Below are positions 17,763 through 26,758 of a stretch of DNA of 64,000 nucleotides, piece after piece. This DNA is from Chitinophagales bacterium 33-2 (GTDB lineage Bacteria > Bacteroidota > Bacteroidia > Chitinophagales > Chitinophagaceae). The position numbers were made by a program, and so were the translations under genes. Every line of letters starts with the position of its first letter. Position 1 is the stretch's first letter. The stretch covers positions 39,271-103,270 of the forward strand of contig MWYV01000043.1 in NCBI GenBank assembly GCA_002050435.1, given 5' to 3'. The notes under the pieces were generated by a model. That model was given only the letters and a program-made list of their open reading frames with translations. It ran no database searches and was not told the origin of the DNA.

Positions 17763-18403
17763 TGGAAATCACGGGTTCCAAAGCCCAGGCTTACGTTGAA
17801 CATTACACTTCACCGGAAGACGCACTCTTACGTGAAGTGGCTCAATACACGTATACCCATCATGCACATGCGCAAATGCTCAGCGGGCACCTTCAGGGTA
17901 AAATGCTGGAAATGATTAGTACCATGATCAGGCCAAAGCGGATTCTTGAAATTGGCACCTTTACCGGTTACAGCGCGCTTTGCATGGCTAAAGGCCTTGA
18001 AGCGGGCGGTGTATTACATACAATAGAACTAAGGGAAGATGATGCCGCTACAGCAACCGGATATTTTTCACGATCTCAGTACAGCAGCCAGATAAAAATT
18101 CATATCGGTGAAGCCGCTGCTATTATCGGTGAATTAAATGAAACATGGGATTTGGTTTTTATCGACGCAGATAAGGAGAGCTATATAAATTATTTTAACC
18201 TCATAATCCCCAAAGTGCGGGTAAATGGTTTTATTTTAGCGGATAACGTGCTCTTTCACGGTCAGGTTCTGGAAGAAGAAATAAAGGGAAAAAATGCAAA
18301 GGCCATACAGGGGTTCAACGATTTTGTTTTGCAAAGAAATGATGTTGAAAAACTGATGTTACCTGTTAGAGATGGTGTGTATATTTTGAGAAAGCTGCAC
18401 TGA
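17762..18403 (+). CDS. SAM-dependent O-methyltransferase (COG4122 type)
   Basis: A 213-residue class I methyltransferase of the catechol/caffeoyl-CoA O-methyltransferase family. SAM-binding motif I is RILEIGTFTGYSALCMAKGL, motif II is VLHTIELREDD, the metal/active-site loop is WDLVFIDADKESYINYF, and ILADNVLFHGQVL follows. The ATG overlaps the symporter stop by one base (TGATG), implying translational coupling. The methyl acceptor is unknown; in the family it is usually a catechol-like diol, and in bacteria tRNA-modifying relatives (TrmR) also belong here. Confidence 0.9.
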   Translation: MEITGSKAQAYVEHYTSPEDALLREVAQYTYTHHAHAQMLSGHLQGKMLEMISTMIRPKRILEIGTFTGYSALCMAKGLEAGGVLHTIELREDDAATATGYFSRSQYSSQIKIHIGEAAAIIGELNETWDLVFIDADKESYINYFNLIIPKVRVNGFILADNVLFHGQVLEEEIKGKNAKAIQGFNDFVLQRNDVEKLMLPVRDGVYILRKLH

Positions 18404-18430
18404 TTGTTCATAAAAAACCGGTATCATCCA

Positions 18431-19618
18431 ATGAAAAAGCTGTTTGTTTTATGCTCCCTGTTGATGGGCACCTTATGCTTCGCCCAGCGATCACAGATCA
18501 TTAAGGACTATATCGAAACTTACCGCGAAATCGCTATTCAGGAAATGATCCGAACCGGGGTGCCGGCTTCCATAACCCTTGCACAGGGCATACATGAAAC
18601 AAGCGCCGGGCAAAGCGTGCTGGTAACAAAATCAAACAATCACTTTGGTATAAAATGTAAATCCGACTGGAAGGGCGAATCCGTCAGTCATGATGATGAT
18701 GCAAAAGGAGAGTGTTTCAGAAAATATGATGACCCTTTTGAATCTTATAAGGACCATTCAGACTTTTTAAAATACCGCGCACATTATGCTTTTTTATTTA
18801 AGCTTGACCCCACAGATTACGAAGGCTGGGCTTACGGACTCAAAAAAGCAGGTTACGCTACCAATCCAAAATATCCTCAGGTGCTGATCAAACTGATTAA
18901 GGATTATAATCTCCAGGAATACACGCTGCTGGCAATAGAAAGAATAAAAACGAATCCGGACGGGGTGCTGGTGGATAATGCGGCCAACATTAGCAATGAA
19001 TCAGCTTTCCCGGCAAAATCCCCCGACATTGTTCCTGCGCTTTCAGCAACTTATCCAACCGGCAAATTCACGATCAATGAAACCAATGTGATCGTGATAA
19101 CAAAGGGAACTTCCTATTTAAAAATTGCACAGGAAAACAACATATCCATATCGCGTCTTTTTGATTTCAATGATATGAAACCGGCCGACCTTGCAGAAAT
19201 CGATCACCTGCTTTTTCTGCAACGAAAAAGAAAGACAGGGTCTAAAGAATTGCATGTTGTTCAACCGGGCGAAGATCTTCAGTTGATCGCACAAATCAAT
19301 GGCCTCCGCCTAGAAAATCTGCTGGAATATAATGGACTTACTGCCACACAAGTGCCTGCCGCCGGAACAAAATTGTATTTAATGGGACCAGCTCCTGCCA
19401 CTACACAAAGTGCAACAACCGTTGCCCAGGAAAAGCCATCTGGAAATCCATACAGTGAAGGAAATTACCTGATCTTTCATACGGTGCAGGTAAAGGAAAC
19501 CCTGTTTGCCATCTCAAAAAAATACGAGGTAACTGTAGATGATATTTTATTATGGAATGATTTGAATGCTTCGGATCTCAAACCAGGACAGCAACTAAAG
19601 ATTTATAAAAAGAAATAG
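18431..19618 (+). CDS. secreted glucosaminidase with LysM repeats
   Basis: Peptidoglycan hydrolase of 395 residues using the ATG at 18431, which opens on a clean signal peptide (MKKLFVLCSLLMGTLCFAQ); the frame is open back to a TTG at 18404. Residues about 25-165 match the endo-beta-N-acetylglucosaminidase fold (FlgJ/LytG type) with the probable catalytic Glu56 in LAQGIHETSAG and the NNHFGIKCKSDWKG segment. Two or three LysM wall-binding modules follow at about 220-265, 272-320 and 345-395 (VQVKETLFAISKKYEVTVDD ends in a typical LysM). It lies 27 bp after the methyltransferase and 1 bp before hpt. Likely role: cell-wall turnover or daughter-cell separation in the periplasm. Confidence 0.92.
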   Translation: MKKLFVLCSLLMGTLCFAQRSQIIKDYIETYREIAIQEMIRTGVPASITLAQGIHETSAGQSVLVTKSNNHFGIKCKSDWKGESVSHDDDAKGECFRKYDDPFESYKDHSDFLKYRAHYAFLFKLDPTDYEGWAYGLKKAGYATNPKYPQVLIKLIKDYNLQEYTLLAIERIKTNPDGVLVDNAANISNESAFPAKSPDIVPALSATYPTGKFTINETNVIVITKGTSYLKIAQENNISISRLFDFNDMKPADLAEIDHLLFLQRKRKTGSKELHVVQPGEDLQLIAQINGLRLENLLEYNGLTATQVPAAGTKLYLMGPAPATTQSATTVAQEKPSGNPYSEGNYLIFHTVQVKETLFAISKKYEVTVDDILLWNDLNASDLKPGQQLKIYKKK

Positions 19619-19619
19619 C

Positions 19620-20162
19620 ATGGCATCTATCAGGGTGAAGGACAAATCTTTCGATACTTATTTATCAGAAGCACTGATCCAGGAAAAAGTAAGGGAACTT
19701 GCTGATGCGATTAACCGGGATTATGAAAATAAAAATCCTTTGTTCATAGCCATTCTGAATGGTTCTTTCATGTTTGCCTCTGATCTTTTCAAGCACCTTA
19801 CCATTGATGCAGAGATCTGTTTTATCAAACTGGCTTCATACAAAGGCATACGGTCCAGCGGCCATGTGATCACCGCAATTGGCCTCGACCTCGACCTGAT
19901 CGACAGGGAAGTGGTGATCGTGGAAGACATTGTGGATACCGGGAAAACACTGCACCATTTCATTCCCAAGCTGCACCACCAGCAACCTAAATCCATTAAA
20001 ATTGTTTCATTGCTGCACAAGCCGGCAGCCACCCAGTTTGAACTGGATATTGATTATATCGGCTTCACCATTCCAAATAAATTTGTAGTAGGTTATGGCC
20101 TTGATTATGACGGTTATGGAAGAAACCTGAAAGAGATCTACCAGTTGAGCGGAGCAGAGTGA
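19620..20162 (+). CDS. hpt: hypoxanthine phosphoribosyltransferase
   Basis: Purine salvage enzyme joining hypoxanthine or guanine to PRPP to give IMP or GMP. The 180-residue length is typical. The PRPP-binding motif VVIVEDIVDTGKTL is at 98-111, the flexible loop region LASYKG at 71-76, and the base-binding end has KFVVGYGLDYDGYGRNL. It starts one base after the LysM gene stop, so it is the last gene of that run. Confidence 0.95.
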   Translation: MASIRVKDKSFDTYLSEALIQEKVRELADAINRDYENKNPLFIAILNGSFMFASDLFKHLTIDAEICFIKLASYKGIRSSGHVITAIGLDLDLIDREVVIVEDIVDTGKTLHHFIPKLHHQQPKSIKIVSLLHKPAATQFELDIDYIGFTIPNKFVVGYGLDYDGYGRNLKEIYQLSGAE

Positions 20163-20293
20163 GGGAAGAAGTTTCACTAGGATAATTTCTCCGGTCGCCA
20201 TAATATTTATACCAGGGAGATGGAGGCTCCATTCTTAATTTCATTGTATGATGCTGAATGCCCATTTGCCACGCGGTAATAAAATAATTATAA

Positions 20294-20758
20294 ATGAAAT
20301 TTACATTATCACTTACATTAGGTAAGGAAGCTCAATCCAAAGCAGCTACTATAAATAATTTCTTTAGGGATATAGATGCTTTTATTCAAAGAAAAAATTA
20401 CGGCAATGGGATATTAGAATATTTTATTATTTGCCAAATTATAAATCCGCCAAATGGTTATGAGCATTTGTTTAAAGATATTAAACCAAAGTTTATTGAG
20501 TTCAAATCTTTGATCAATAAGCATACGGGAGAACCTTTAGTAATAGAGAAGCAGTTTAGTTATAGTATAAAAATAAAGAGGGAAAAATTTATAGAGTTTA
20601 TAAATGCTTCTGATAAAGAAAGTATAAAAATGATAGTATCTGAAATTCTAAATTCATTATCTAATCTTGATGCACTTCCTAAAAAAGTAAAAGACTTTGA
20701 CAAGGATAGTTTTAAAGAAGATATGAAGCGCTTTTTTGATGAGCAGAATTTAATATAA
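20294..20758 (+). CDS. hypothetical protein in very AT-rich DNA
   Basis: A 154-residue, lysine- and isoleucine-rich soluble protein that I do not recognise (MKFTLSLTLGKEAQ at the start; a charged helical end KKVKDFDKDSFKEDMKRFF). No signal peptide or membrane segment. Base composition is unlike its neighbours: 14 of 60 bases at 20341-20400 are G or C, against 33 of 60 in a stretch of pyc at 2281-2340. That points to recent acquisition. It is followed directly by a good rho-independent terminator, which supports it being a real expressed gene. Confidence 0.65.
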   Translation: MKFTLSLTLGKEAQSKAATINNFFRDIDAFIQRKNYGNGILEYFIICQIINPPNGYEHLFKDIKPKFIEFKSLINKHTGEPLVIEKQFSYSIKIKREKFIEFINASDKESIKMIVSEILNSLSNLDALPKKVKDFDKDSFKEDMKRFFDEQNLI

Positions 20759-20766
20759 AGGAAAAA

Positions 20767-20796
20767 GGCCGTCTCAAAATGACGGTTTCTTTTTGT
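20767..20796 (+). terminator. rho-independent terminator after the AT-rich orphan gene
   Basis: CCGTC at 20769-20773 pairs with GACGG at 20781-20785 around a seven-base loop, followed by TTTCTTTTTG. It starts about 10 bases after the stop codon. Confidence 0.75.
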
Positions 20797-21188
20797 TTTT
20801 ATAAGGCCTCTTCCTGAAAAAAGGTGACACAAAACTCACTTACATGTTCGCTGAAATTCAATGTGGGCGCGAAGGTTGTTGCGTTTTTAAAAACTTGAAG
20901 CCCCCCTTATTTGGTTTGGAAGGAGATTCAATCAAGATCGCTCAATTTATTTTGTTTGATTTTTAAGAATTATCAGAGATTTTCTCTTAAAACATTTGGG
21001 TGGTTGTGTGCGCATGATTGCACCTGATTTTCCCTAAGAAATGTTTATACCTAAGGTGGAGCAATACAGCGCGAAGAACGCTTGCACAATCAGATCGCAT
21101 TAAGCAGAAAAGCAATTGTCCAATGTAAATTAAATGTAGCAGTCATTGGAGAGTGTCAATTAGCATTGCCCCATAACATCCAAATCTC
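20797..21188. other. gene-free stretch holding a dispersed repeat
   Basis: No supported gene between the terminator and dnaJ's end. The only structure seen is the 69-bp repeat at 20992-21060, described separately. Confidence 0.5.
20992..21060. repeat. 69-bp dispersed repeat, copy 1
   Basis: The stretch beginning ACATTTGGGTGGTTGTGTGC and ending CCTAAGGTGGA recurs at 30257-30325 in the same orientation with five mismatches by eye. Both copies are in gene-free DNA. On the reverse strand both have an open frame across the repeat, but no start, family match or inverted ends were seen. Confidence 0.8.
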
Positions 21189-22352
21189 CTAACTGAACAT
21201 CTCCCGCATCTTATCAAAAAACGATTTTTGATTCTTGTCAGGAGCAGGTTTAAAATTGGGTGAGTTACCCAGCTTTTCAAGCAGGTTTCTTTCATCAGAA
21301 GAAACAGCCTGCGGCGTCCATACATTTACATGCACCAATTGATCACCTTTTTCATAACTGTTCACTGCCGGAAAACCTTTGCCTTTTAGCCTGAAGATCT
21401 TTCCGCTTTGTGTGCCTGCAGGAATTTTGATCTTGGCTCTGCCATCGATCGTAGGCACTTCCACCTGGATGCCGAATACCGCATCTGTAAAGGAGATATG
21501 AAGGTCATAAGCTACATTCAGTCCATCACGTTGCAGCTCTTTATGCTGTTCTTCTTCAATTAAAATAATCAGGTCACCTGCCATGCCCCCGCGCTCACCG
21601 GCATTCCCACGGCCGCTGATATTGAGCTGCATGCCTTCCTGAACACCTGCAGGAATATCGATGTTCACCGTTTCCTCCCCATACATCCTTCCTTCACCCT
21701 TGCAGTTGCCACACTTTGCCGTAATGGTAGCGCCTTCGCCTCCGCAATTTGGACAGGTGGTTACGGTTTGCATTTGCCCGAGAAAGGTGCTGGTAACTTT
21801 TCTTACCTGTCCACTTCCGCCACAGGTTCCGCAATTTTGTACACTGCCTTTGTCTTTAGCGCCGCTGGCACCGCAAACATTACAGGGCACATATTTTTTC
21901 ACCTTGATGCTTTTGCTCACACCCTTGGCGATCTCCTCGTAATTTAATTTTAGCTTGATCCTGAGATTACTGCCTCGCGTACCTCTTGCTCTTCTTTGTC
22001 CGCCAGCAGCGCCCCTGCCACCTCCGCCAAAAAAGCTTCCGAAAATATCTTCACCGAATATGTCGCCGAACTGGCTGAAGATATCATCCATATTCATCCC
22101 ACCGGGATGACCTCCGCGGCCGTTGGCACTCACGCCTGCATGGCCATACCTGTCGTACTGCGCCCTTTTATCCTGGTCACTTAAAACTTCATAAGCTTCG
22201 GCTGCTTCTTTAAATTTTTCTTCAGCCGTTTTGTCTCCGGGGTTGCGGTCGGGGTGAAACTGCATGGCCACTTTACGGTAAGATTTTTTGATCTCATCGG
22301 CGGCGGCGGTTTTTGTTACACCCAATATTTCGTAATAATCTCTTTTTGCCAT
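21189..22352 (-). CDS. dnaJ: chaperone protein DnaJ
   Basis: Full-length type I DnaJ of 387 residues, the Hsp70 co-chaperone. J domain at 1-70 with HPD at 33-35; Gly/Phe-rich linker at about 75-125 ([18 protein letters not shown]); zinc domain with four CxxCxGxG repeats ([32 protein letters not shown]); then the C-terminal substrate-binding and dimerisation domains. It lies 37 bp or so downstream of grpE on the same strand, the common grpE-dnaJ arrangement. dnaK is not in the window. Confidence 0.98.
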   Translation of the reverse strand: MAKRDYYEILGVTKTAAADEIKKSYRKVAMQFHPDRNPGDKTAEEKFKEAAEAYEVLSDQDKRAQYDRYGHAGVSANGRGGHPGGMNMDDIFSQFGDIFGEDIFGSFFGGGGRGAAGGQRRARGTRGSNLRIKLKLNYEEIAKGVSKSIKVKKYVPCNVCGASGAKDKGSVQNCGTCGGSGQVRKVTSTFLGQMQTVTTCPNCGGEGATITAKCGNCKGEGRMYGEETVNIDIPAGVQEGMQLNISGRGNAGERGGMAGDLIILIEEEQHKELQRDGLNVAYDLHISFTDAVFGIQVEVPTIDGRAKIKIPAGTQSGKIFRLKGKGFPAVNSYEKGDQLVHVNVWTPQAVSSDERNLLEKLGNSPNFKPAPDKNQKSFFDKMREMFS

Positions 22353-22389
22353 TTTAATTTTTCGCCCTGGAACAGGGTTTTAAGTCCTG

Positions 22390-22959
22390 TTATTTTCCAA
22401 CCACCACTTTAGAAAAGCGTATGATCTTGTCATTCAGATAATATCCTTTTTGAACTTCTGCTACCACTTTGCCTTTCATTTCATCCCCAGCTTCAATTTC
22501 CGTAATAGCCTCATGAAGGTCAACATTAAAATCTTTATTCACGGATTCAATGGGTTTAAGGCCTTTATTACCCAGTGTATTTCTCAGCTTATTGAACACG
22601 AGTTGCACCCCTTCCTTTACCTGGCTGATGTCTTCCGTGCTGTCAAGCTGTTTTTGCGCTCTTTCACTATCATCCAGCACATCCAGCAATTCAGTGATCA
22701 CATCCTTTCCGGCAGTTTGAATCAGTTCGATCCTTTCGCGTGCATTTCTTCTTTTGAAGTTATCAAATTCGGCAGCCTGCCTCAGGTACCTGTCGTTCAG
22801 TTCCTGGATTTTCATGCGAAGGGCTTCCATTTCCGATTCTTCGGCCACAGGATCGTTCAGGAGTTGGGTGCCAGCAATATTCTCATCTGAATTTATATTG
22901 AGCGTTGCGGCTTCCTGTTCCTGATTGCTTTCCTGCTCTTGTGCTTCGTCTTTGTTCAT
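22390..22959 (-). CDS. grpE: nucleotide exchange factor GrpE
   Basis: GrpE, the ADP/ATP exchange factor for DnaK. An acidic, disordered N-terminus (EAQEQESNQEQEAA) is followed by the long coiled coil (about 45-95, LRQAAEFDNFKRRNARER) and the C-terminal beta domain with VNFDVDLHEAI-like and GYYLNDKIIRFSKVVVGK motifs. I use ATG at 22959 (189 residues); the open frame reaches a TTG three codons upstream. A promoter-like TACCTTTG box lies about 18 bases upstream, so the leader would be very short. dnaJ follows. Confidence 0.96.
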   Translation of the reverse strand: MNKDEAQEQESNQEQEAATLNINSDENIAGTQLLNDPVAEESEMEALRMKIQELNDRYLRQAAEFDNFKRRNARERIELIQTAGKDVITELLDVLDDSERAQKQLDSTEDISQVKEGVQLVFNKLRNTLGNKGLKPIESVNKDFNVDLHEAITEIEAGDEMKGKVVAEVQKGYYLNDKIIRFSKVVVGK

Positions 22960-22976
22960 ATCGGTCAAAATTGTTG

Positions 22977-23007
22977 CAAAGGTATGGTTGTCAATTATAT
23001 TGCCAAC
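22977..23007 (-). promoter_or_regulatory. Bacteroidota-type promoter for grpE-dnaJ
   Basis: Read on the minus strand: GTTG, 19 bases, then TACCTTTG, an exact match to the TAnnTTTG minus-7 element and three of four to the minus-33 TTTG. It lies about 18 bases before the grpE ATG. Confidence 0.55.
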
Positions 23008-23095
23008 GCCAAATTAATGGACAAAATGTCGGGTTCGGCAATCATTGACATGAAGAATTTTCAAAAGCATTTTGATTCTGATTTACCTTGCGCCC

Positions 23096-24268
23096 ATGCC
23101 TATTGTTCATTTGAAAAGGAAAATTGCCCAGCGCATTGCATCAGGACATCCATGGATCTTTGCCAATGAAGTAGAAAAGATCGAGGGGAGCCCTGAGCCG
23201 GGATCTGTTGTGGATGTATTATTTCATGATGGCAAATTTGCTGGCAAGGGATATTTCAATGCTCAGTCACAGATCATTGTAAGATTATTGAGCCAGGACC
23301 GCAAGGCTGTGATTGATGAGGATTTTTTCTACAACAAGCTAAAGGAATGCTGGGCCTACAGGCAGCAATTGGGTTATGTGGAGAACTGCAGGCTGGTTTT
23401 TGGAGAAGCCGACGGCCTGCCCCAACTGGTCATAGATAAATTCAACGATTATTTTGTCATTCAAACCCTGGCCCTGGGTATTGACAAGTGGAAACCTGCT
23501 ATAGTGAAAGCCCTGCAATCCATTTTTTCACCCAAAGGCATTTTTGAAAGAAACGATGTCCCGGTAAGAGAACTGGAAGGGCTGTCCCAACTTAAAGGGT
23601 TTTTATCTGATCCTTTTGATACCAGTATCATCATCCGTGAGAATGGATTGCAATTTCATGTGGACATAGAAAATGGGCAGAAGACCGGCTATTTCCTCGA
23701 TCAGCAGGATAACAGGCGCGCCATCAGGAATATCGTGAACGGCGCAGAAGTGCTGGGGGCGTTTACCTATACCGGAACTTTTGAGATACATGCTGGGCAC
23801 TATGGTGCAAAATCGGTGCTGGGTCTTGATATATCAGAAAATGCGGTGCAGCAGGCCAACAGGAATGCAGCTTTAAACGGACTGGAAAAAAAGGTGAAGT
23901 TTGAAGTAGCCAATGCTTTTGATGTGCTCAAACAATGGGGAAAAGATGGAAGGCAGTATGATGTGGTGATGCTTGACCCGCCTGCATTTACAAAGAGCAG
24001 GGCGACCTTGCAAAAAGCTATTACAGGGTATAAGGAAATTAACCTGAGAGGAATGAAACTGATCCGCCCCGGGGGATTCCTGGTTACATCATCCTGTACC
24101 AACCTGGTGCAGCCCGACCTTTTCCACCAGGTTATTGAAATGGCAGCAAAGGATGCAAGACGCAAGATCCGCCAGGTGGTTTTCCAGTCACAGTCTTCCG
24201 ATCATCCGATTATCTGGCACATGGAAAACACCAATTATCTGAAGTTTCTGATCGTGCAGGTGGTTTAG
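23096..24268 (+). CDS. class I rRNA large-subunit methyltransferase (RlmI/RlmCD-like)
   Basis: A 390-residue SAM-dependent methyltransferase of the RlmI family, which makes m5C in 23S rRNA. An N-terminal PUA RNA-binding domain (IASGHPWIFANEVEKIEG) precedes a central RlmI-like domain and the catalytic Rossmann domain with LGAFTYTGTFEIHAGHYGA, LGLDISENAVQQANRNA, and the active-site DPPAFTKSR. A conserved Cys follows in TSSCTNLV. I prefer ATG at 23096, where the family N-terminus starts; the frame is open to 23072. It is divergent from grpE. Position of the modified base cannot be read from sequence alone. Confidence 0.92.
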   Translation: MPIVHLKRKIAQRIASGHPWIFANEVEKIEGSPEPGSVVDVLFHDGKFAGKGYFNAQSQIIVRLLSQDRKAVIDEDFFYNKLKECWAYRQQLGYVENCRLVFGEADGLPQLVIDKFNDYFVIQTLALGIDKWKPAIVKALQSIFSPKGIFERNDVPVRELEGLSQLKGFLSDPFDTSIIIRENGLQFHVDIENGQKTGYFLDQQDNRRAIRNIVNGAEVLGAFTYTGTFEIHAGHYGAKSVLGLDISENAVQQANRNAALNGLEKKVKFEVANAFDVLKQWGKDGRQYDVVMLDPPAFTKSRATLQKAITGYKEINLRGMKLIRPGGFLVTSSCTNLVQPDLFHQVIEMAAKDARRKIRQVVFQSQSSDHPIIWHMENTNYLKFLIVQVV

Positions 24269-24856
24269 GAAGGGTTGAAGGGATGTCCATAGAAGTTATG
24301 TGCAAGTTTTATGTTGAACAGATGTTGAATGTTTTACATTGCCGAGGGTTAGGGAATTTGTTGCTGGTCTTGCCTGGTGCCGAAGCTAATTTGAAAATAG
24401 GAAGCACAGGTTAAGAACAAAAGCTTAATTGAAACCCTCCTGCCCGAACCACGGCTGACAGTGACTTAGAGCTGATGTCCCTATGTACCTGTGGCGCTTT
24501 GTAAACAGAAGGCTTGAGAAATGGTGCAAATAGAACAAGCGGATGAACTTGTACAAGAATACTTGCTCCATATATTAATTCAGGAAATACATGTCCGAGT
24601 TCAAAGATTTTTATGAGTTCAAGGTCAGTGCTTCTAATAATAATGCTGCTGCTGTCAAAGAGAGTGTCAAATTGAATCGTGTCCTTAGAAACAAAAGACA
24701 GTCAAGTAAATTTTGGAAAATGTATGTCAGCCGAAAAATCTTTTATTCTTTTCATACAGCCTTTCTCCATTTCATTTTGTGCAAATGTCTGGAAAGTCAA
24801 GGTGATGAAAAATTGTTGCGAAACTCTGTGGAGCGGGTAATACCTAACTCTAATCC
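24269..24856. other. 588-bp stretch with no supported gene
   Basis: I see no recognisable gene, tRNA or clear terminator. A 96-codon frame at 24591-24881 has no family match and runs into the convergent gene's end, so it is not called. Confidence 0.4.
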
Positions 24857-25405
24857 TTATACTTCCTTCACCTTAAAGTAAATCTCACCCAATCCCCAGA
24901 TCATCAGGAAGGCACCGAGAATGAGCCCGGATACGAGCCACGGCATATCCGGCCAATTAATGATCGTTGTTACGTGACGATGCAGGAATCCAATAAGAAG
25001 CGCACCCCACCAACTGAGCTGGGACACGAAGAGAGACAGCATTAGCCGGAACATAAAAAGGTTTGGCACATGCTCACCCTTCTTGTATTTCCCAACCTTT
25101 TTATGAAGAAAATGCAATATTATACCATTGATGGCGATGAGTGCCACGAAGAATAGCTTTATAGTCATCAGGTTGTCTATTTCCCCCTTTAGAATAATGA
25201 GTGGGATACCTGCTGCCACCATACCGATCCACCCTGCCCAGATGAATTTTTCGGTGACGCCACTTACGCTGATTACCTGGGTGAAGCGAACACGGTCCCG
25301 AATCCACATCAAGCCATATAAGTCGGTAACCATTACTGATCCAAAACCCAGCACCAGACAACTAAGATGAATGAAGAGAAAAATGAAGAATGGTGTTGTT
25401 TCCAT
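24857..25405 (-). CDS. integral membrane protein of unknown function
   Basis: A 182-residue protein with at least four to five hydrophobic helices (FFIFLFIHLSCLVLGFGSV at the start, FIWAGWIGMVAAGIPLIIL, IKLFFVALIAINGIILHFL, and two near the C-terminus). The first helix with HLSCLVLGFGS and the second block with WAGWIGMVAAG give it the look of a small heme- or cofactor-free membrane family, but I cannot name it. The ATG at 25405 is preferred over a TTG two codons upstream. Standing alone, convergent with the RlmI-like gene. Confidence 0.7.
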   Translation of the reverse strand: METTPFFIFLFIHLSCLVLGFGSVMVTDLYGLMWIRDRVRFTQVISVSGVTEKFIWAGWIGMVAAGIPLIILKGEIDNLMTIKLFFVALIAINGIILHFLHKKVGKYKKGEHVPNLFMFRLMLSLFVSQLSWWGALLIGFLHRHVTTIINWPDMPWLVSGLILGAFLMIWGLGEIYFKVKEV

Positions 25406-25524
25406 ATGCAATTGTTTTTAAGAAGCTTGATTCGTCAATGACCGAAAGTTTAAAGTCGAAACTGATGTTTGCCATTCCTTTTTCGGCAATGTTGTTTTTT
25501 CTGTCATAACCATGTTGACCAATG

Positions 25525-25554
25525 TTTGTTTAATTTTTTGTCAACCTATTTTTG
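25525..25554 (+). promoter_or_regulatory. Bacteroidota-type promoter with no clear gene behind it
   Basis: TTTG at 25525-25528, then 18 bases, then TATTTTTG at 25547-25554, an exact minus-7 match. Transcription would start near 25561 and run into DNA with no recognised gene; the first frame is an 83-codon one at 25592. Confidence 0.45.
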
Positions 25555-25804
25555 GGTTTGTCAGTCCATAAAATTGGCATAACTAGGGGCTTTGCGAATT
25601 CTAGGATATCTAAACTACCAAATTAATTTCTATTTTATGCGCCTTCGGATGCTATCAATTTTGGGCAGTAAAGAATTGAAAAAGATATTGGGACATCTTC
25701 CAGCCACTGTATTTGAATGCATTCTAACGAAGAGTACTCGAAGTGGTTGCTACTGCTATGACAAAACAGTGGAAGAAACCGGCATCAGAGTTTGCAAAAA
25801 GAAT

Positions 25805-26011
25805 TTAAGGTGCCACGTTTCCAGATCTCCCGTTTCTTTTTGATAAGCTGCTGCTCCAATACTTGTTAACATGAAAAACTTTGATGTCGTGATTGCCCCG
25901 TCCGTTTGTAAAAACAGTTGCAGAAACTGGTCTACCAATCTGTTTGGCTGTTCCTGATAACCATTTTAAGATAATTGGGTGATGAATTGAAATCAGTCCT
26001 ACTGCCACCAT
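25805..26011 (-). pseudogene. possible remnant of a small membrane-anchored protein
   Basis: The frame reads as one hydrophobic helix (TALILMVAVGLISIHHPIIL, partly upstream of the ATG) followed by a soluble-looking tail with KWLSGTAKQIGRPVS and KVFHVNKYWSSS, then stops after 68 codons. It looks like the front of a real protein cut short, but I cannot name a family. A stop lies just upstream of the helix. Confidence 0.25.
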
Positions 26012-26274
26012 GAGAATAAGGGCAGTCCAGCGAGTATTTTTATGGGTTTACGTAATGTCAATTAAATAGCAGCCTACTATGGTATATGTGAAGGCACGGT
26101 GGTTGACAGTGGTTGAATTATTGTTTAATAGATTGCTCAAATAAACTCCTTACTTTTTCGCTACAAACAACCGCATCTAACTATTTTTCAGGTATACCTC
26201 CATGGGTCGTAAAAATTCCGCTACATTACTTCGGTCTCCGGAGGCCAAAGCCTTTGGCGAGGAACGCGGGCAGG

Positions 26275-26318
26275 TGTTCAACAACAGTTTAACCACTGTT
26301 CAACAACAATTCAACTAA
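26275..26318. repeat. GTTGAAC-type simple repeat
   Basis: A run of CAACAACAG, ACCACTGTTCAACAACAATTCAAC is the reverse complement of the GGTTGAACAGTTGTTGAA-type sequence found again at 51971-52060. Both sit in intergenic DNA. Confidence 0.5.
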
Positions 26319-26322
26319 ACCC

Positions 26323-26685
26323 TCACTTCGATACCTGGAATTTTCCGGATTCAACGATCCTTCCGGTTTTGTCTCTCAGCTGGTACACATAAACACCACG
26401 GGTAAAGTCTGAAAGATTGACAAGCGTCCTTTCATTCAGGTTGTTTTGTTCGTACATTTTTCTGCCGAGGAAATTATAGATCTGGAGCACGTAGCCTTTT
26501 TCAAAACCTTTCTGAAATTCGAAATTGATCACCGTTGTGGCGGGGTTGGGAAAGAACCGCACAATGGTCACCTGGCCATTTCCTTCAGACAAGGAACGCA
26601 CTTGCTGCGCCTGTGAAGGAAGAGTGGTTAAAAGGATAAAAGATAGTATTAGTAAAAATTTGTTCAAATACGATTGTTTTAACAA
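26323..26685 (-). CDS. very short T9SS type A sorting-domain protein
   Basis: A 120-residue protein made of little more than a signal peptide (about 1-26, ending PSQAQ) and a type A T9SS C-terminal sorting domain (about 43-120: RFFPNPATTVINFEF, LQIYNFLGRKMYEQ, LVNLSDFTRGVYVYQLRD, KFQVSK). Only about fifteen residues lie between them. Starts are TTG at 26685 or TTG at 26667; there is no ATG. Known cargo carry a catalytic or adhesive body before this domain, so this could be a remnant of a bigger gene, a decoy, or a tiny structural surface protein. Convergent neighbours absent; the peroxiredoxin gene lies upstream. Confidence 0.8.
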   Translation of the reverse strand: MLKQSYLNKFLLILSFILLTTLPSQAQQVRSLSEGNGQVTIVRFFPNPATTVINFEFQKGFEKGYVLQIYNFLGRKMYEQNNLNERTLVNLSDFTRGVYVYQLRDKTGRIVESGKFQVSK

Positions 26686-26758
26686 TTGAAATACAATAAT
26701 AACTGAATTTACAAAAAATGCAAAGGCCTTGCCGCAATTTAGCTATAATTTGTAAAAA

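Larger units (their letters stand above)
25406..26322. other. 917-bp stretch without a confident gene
   Basis: Holds a good rightward promoter-like pair at 25525-25554, several short frames without family match, a possible membrane-protein remnant on the minus strand at 25805-26011, and GTTGAAC-type simple sequence near 26090-26120 and 26275-26315. Looks like decayed DNA. Confidence 0.45.

Noticed and set aside
24446..24456. A CCACGG block outside the 42-54 kb cluster
   Set aside because: Only GAACCACGG is shared, without the following repeat words; chance match.
24591..24881. 96-codon frame as a gene
   Set aside because: No family features and it overlaps the end of a convincing convergent membrane-protein gene.
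25592..25843. 83-codon frame as a gene
   Set aside because: Composition looks random, no recognisable motif; kept only as context for the orphan promoter.
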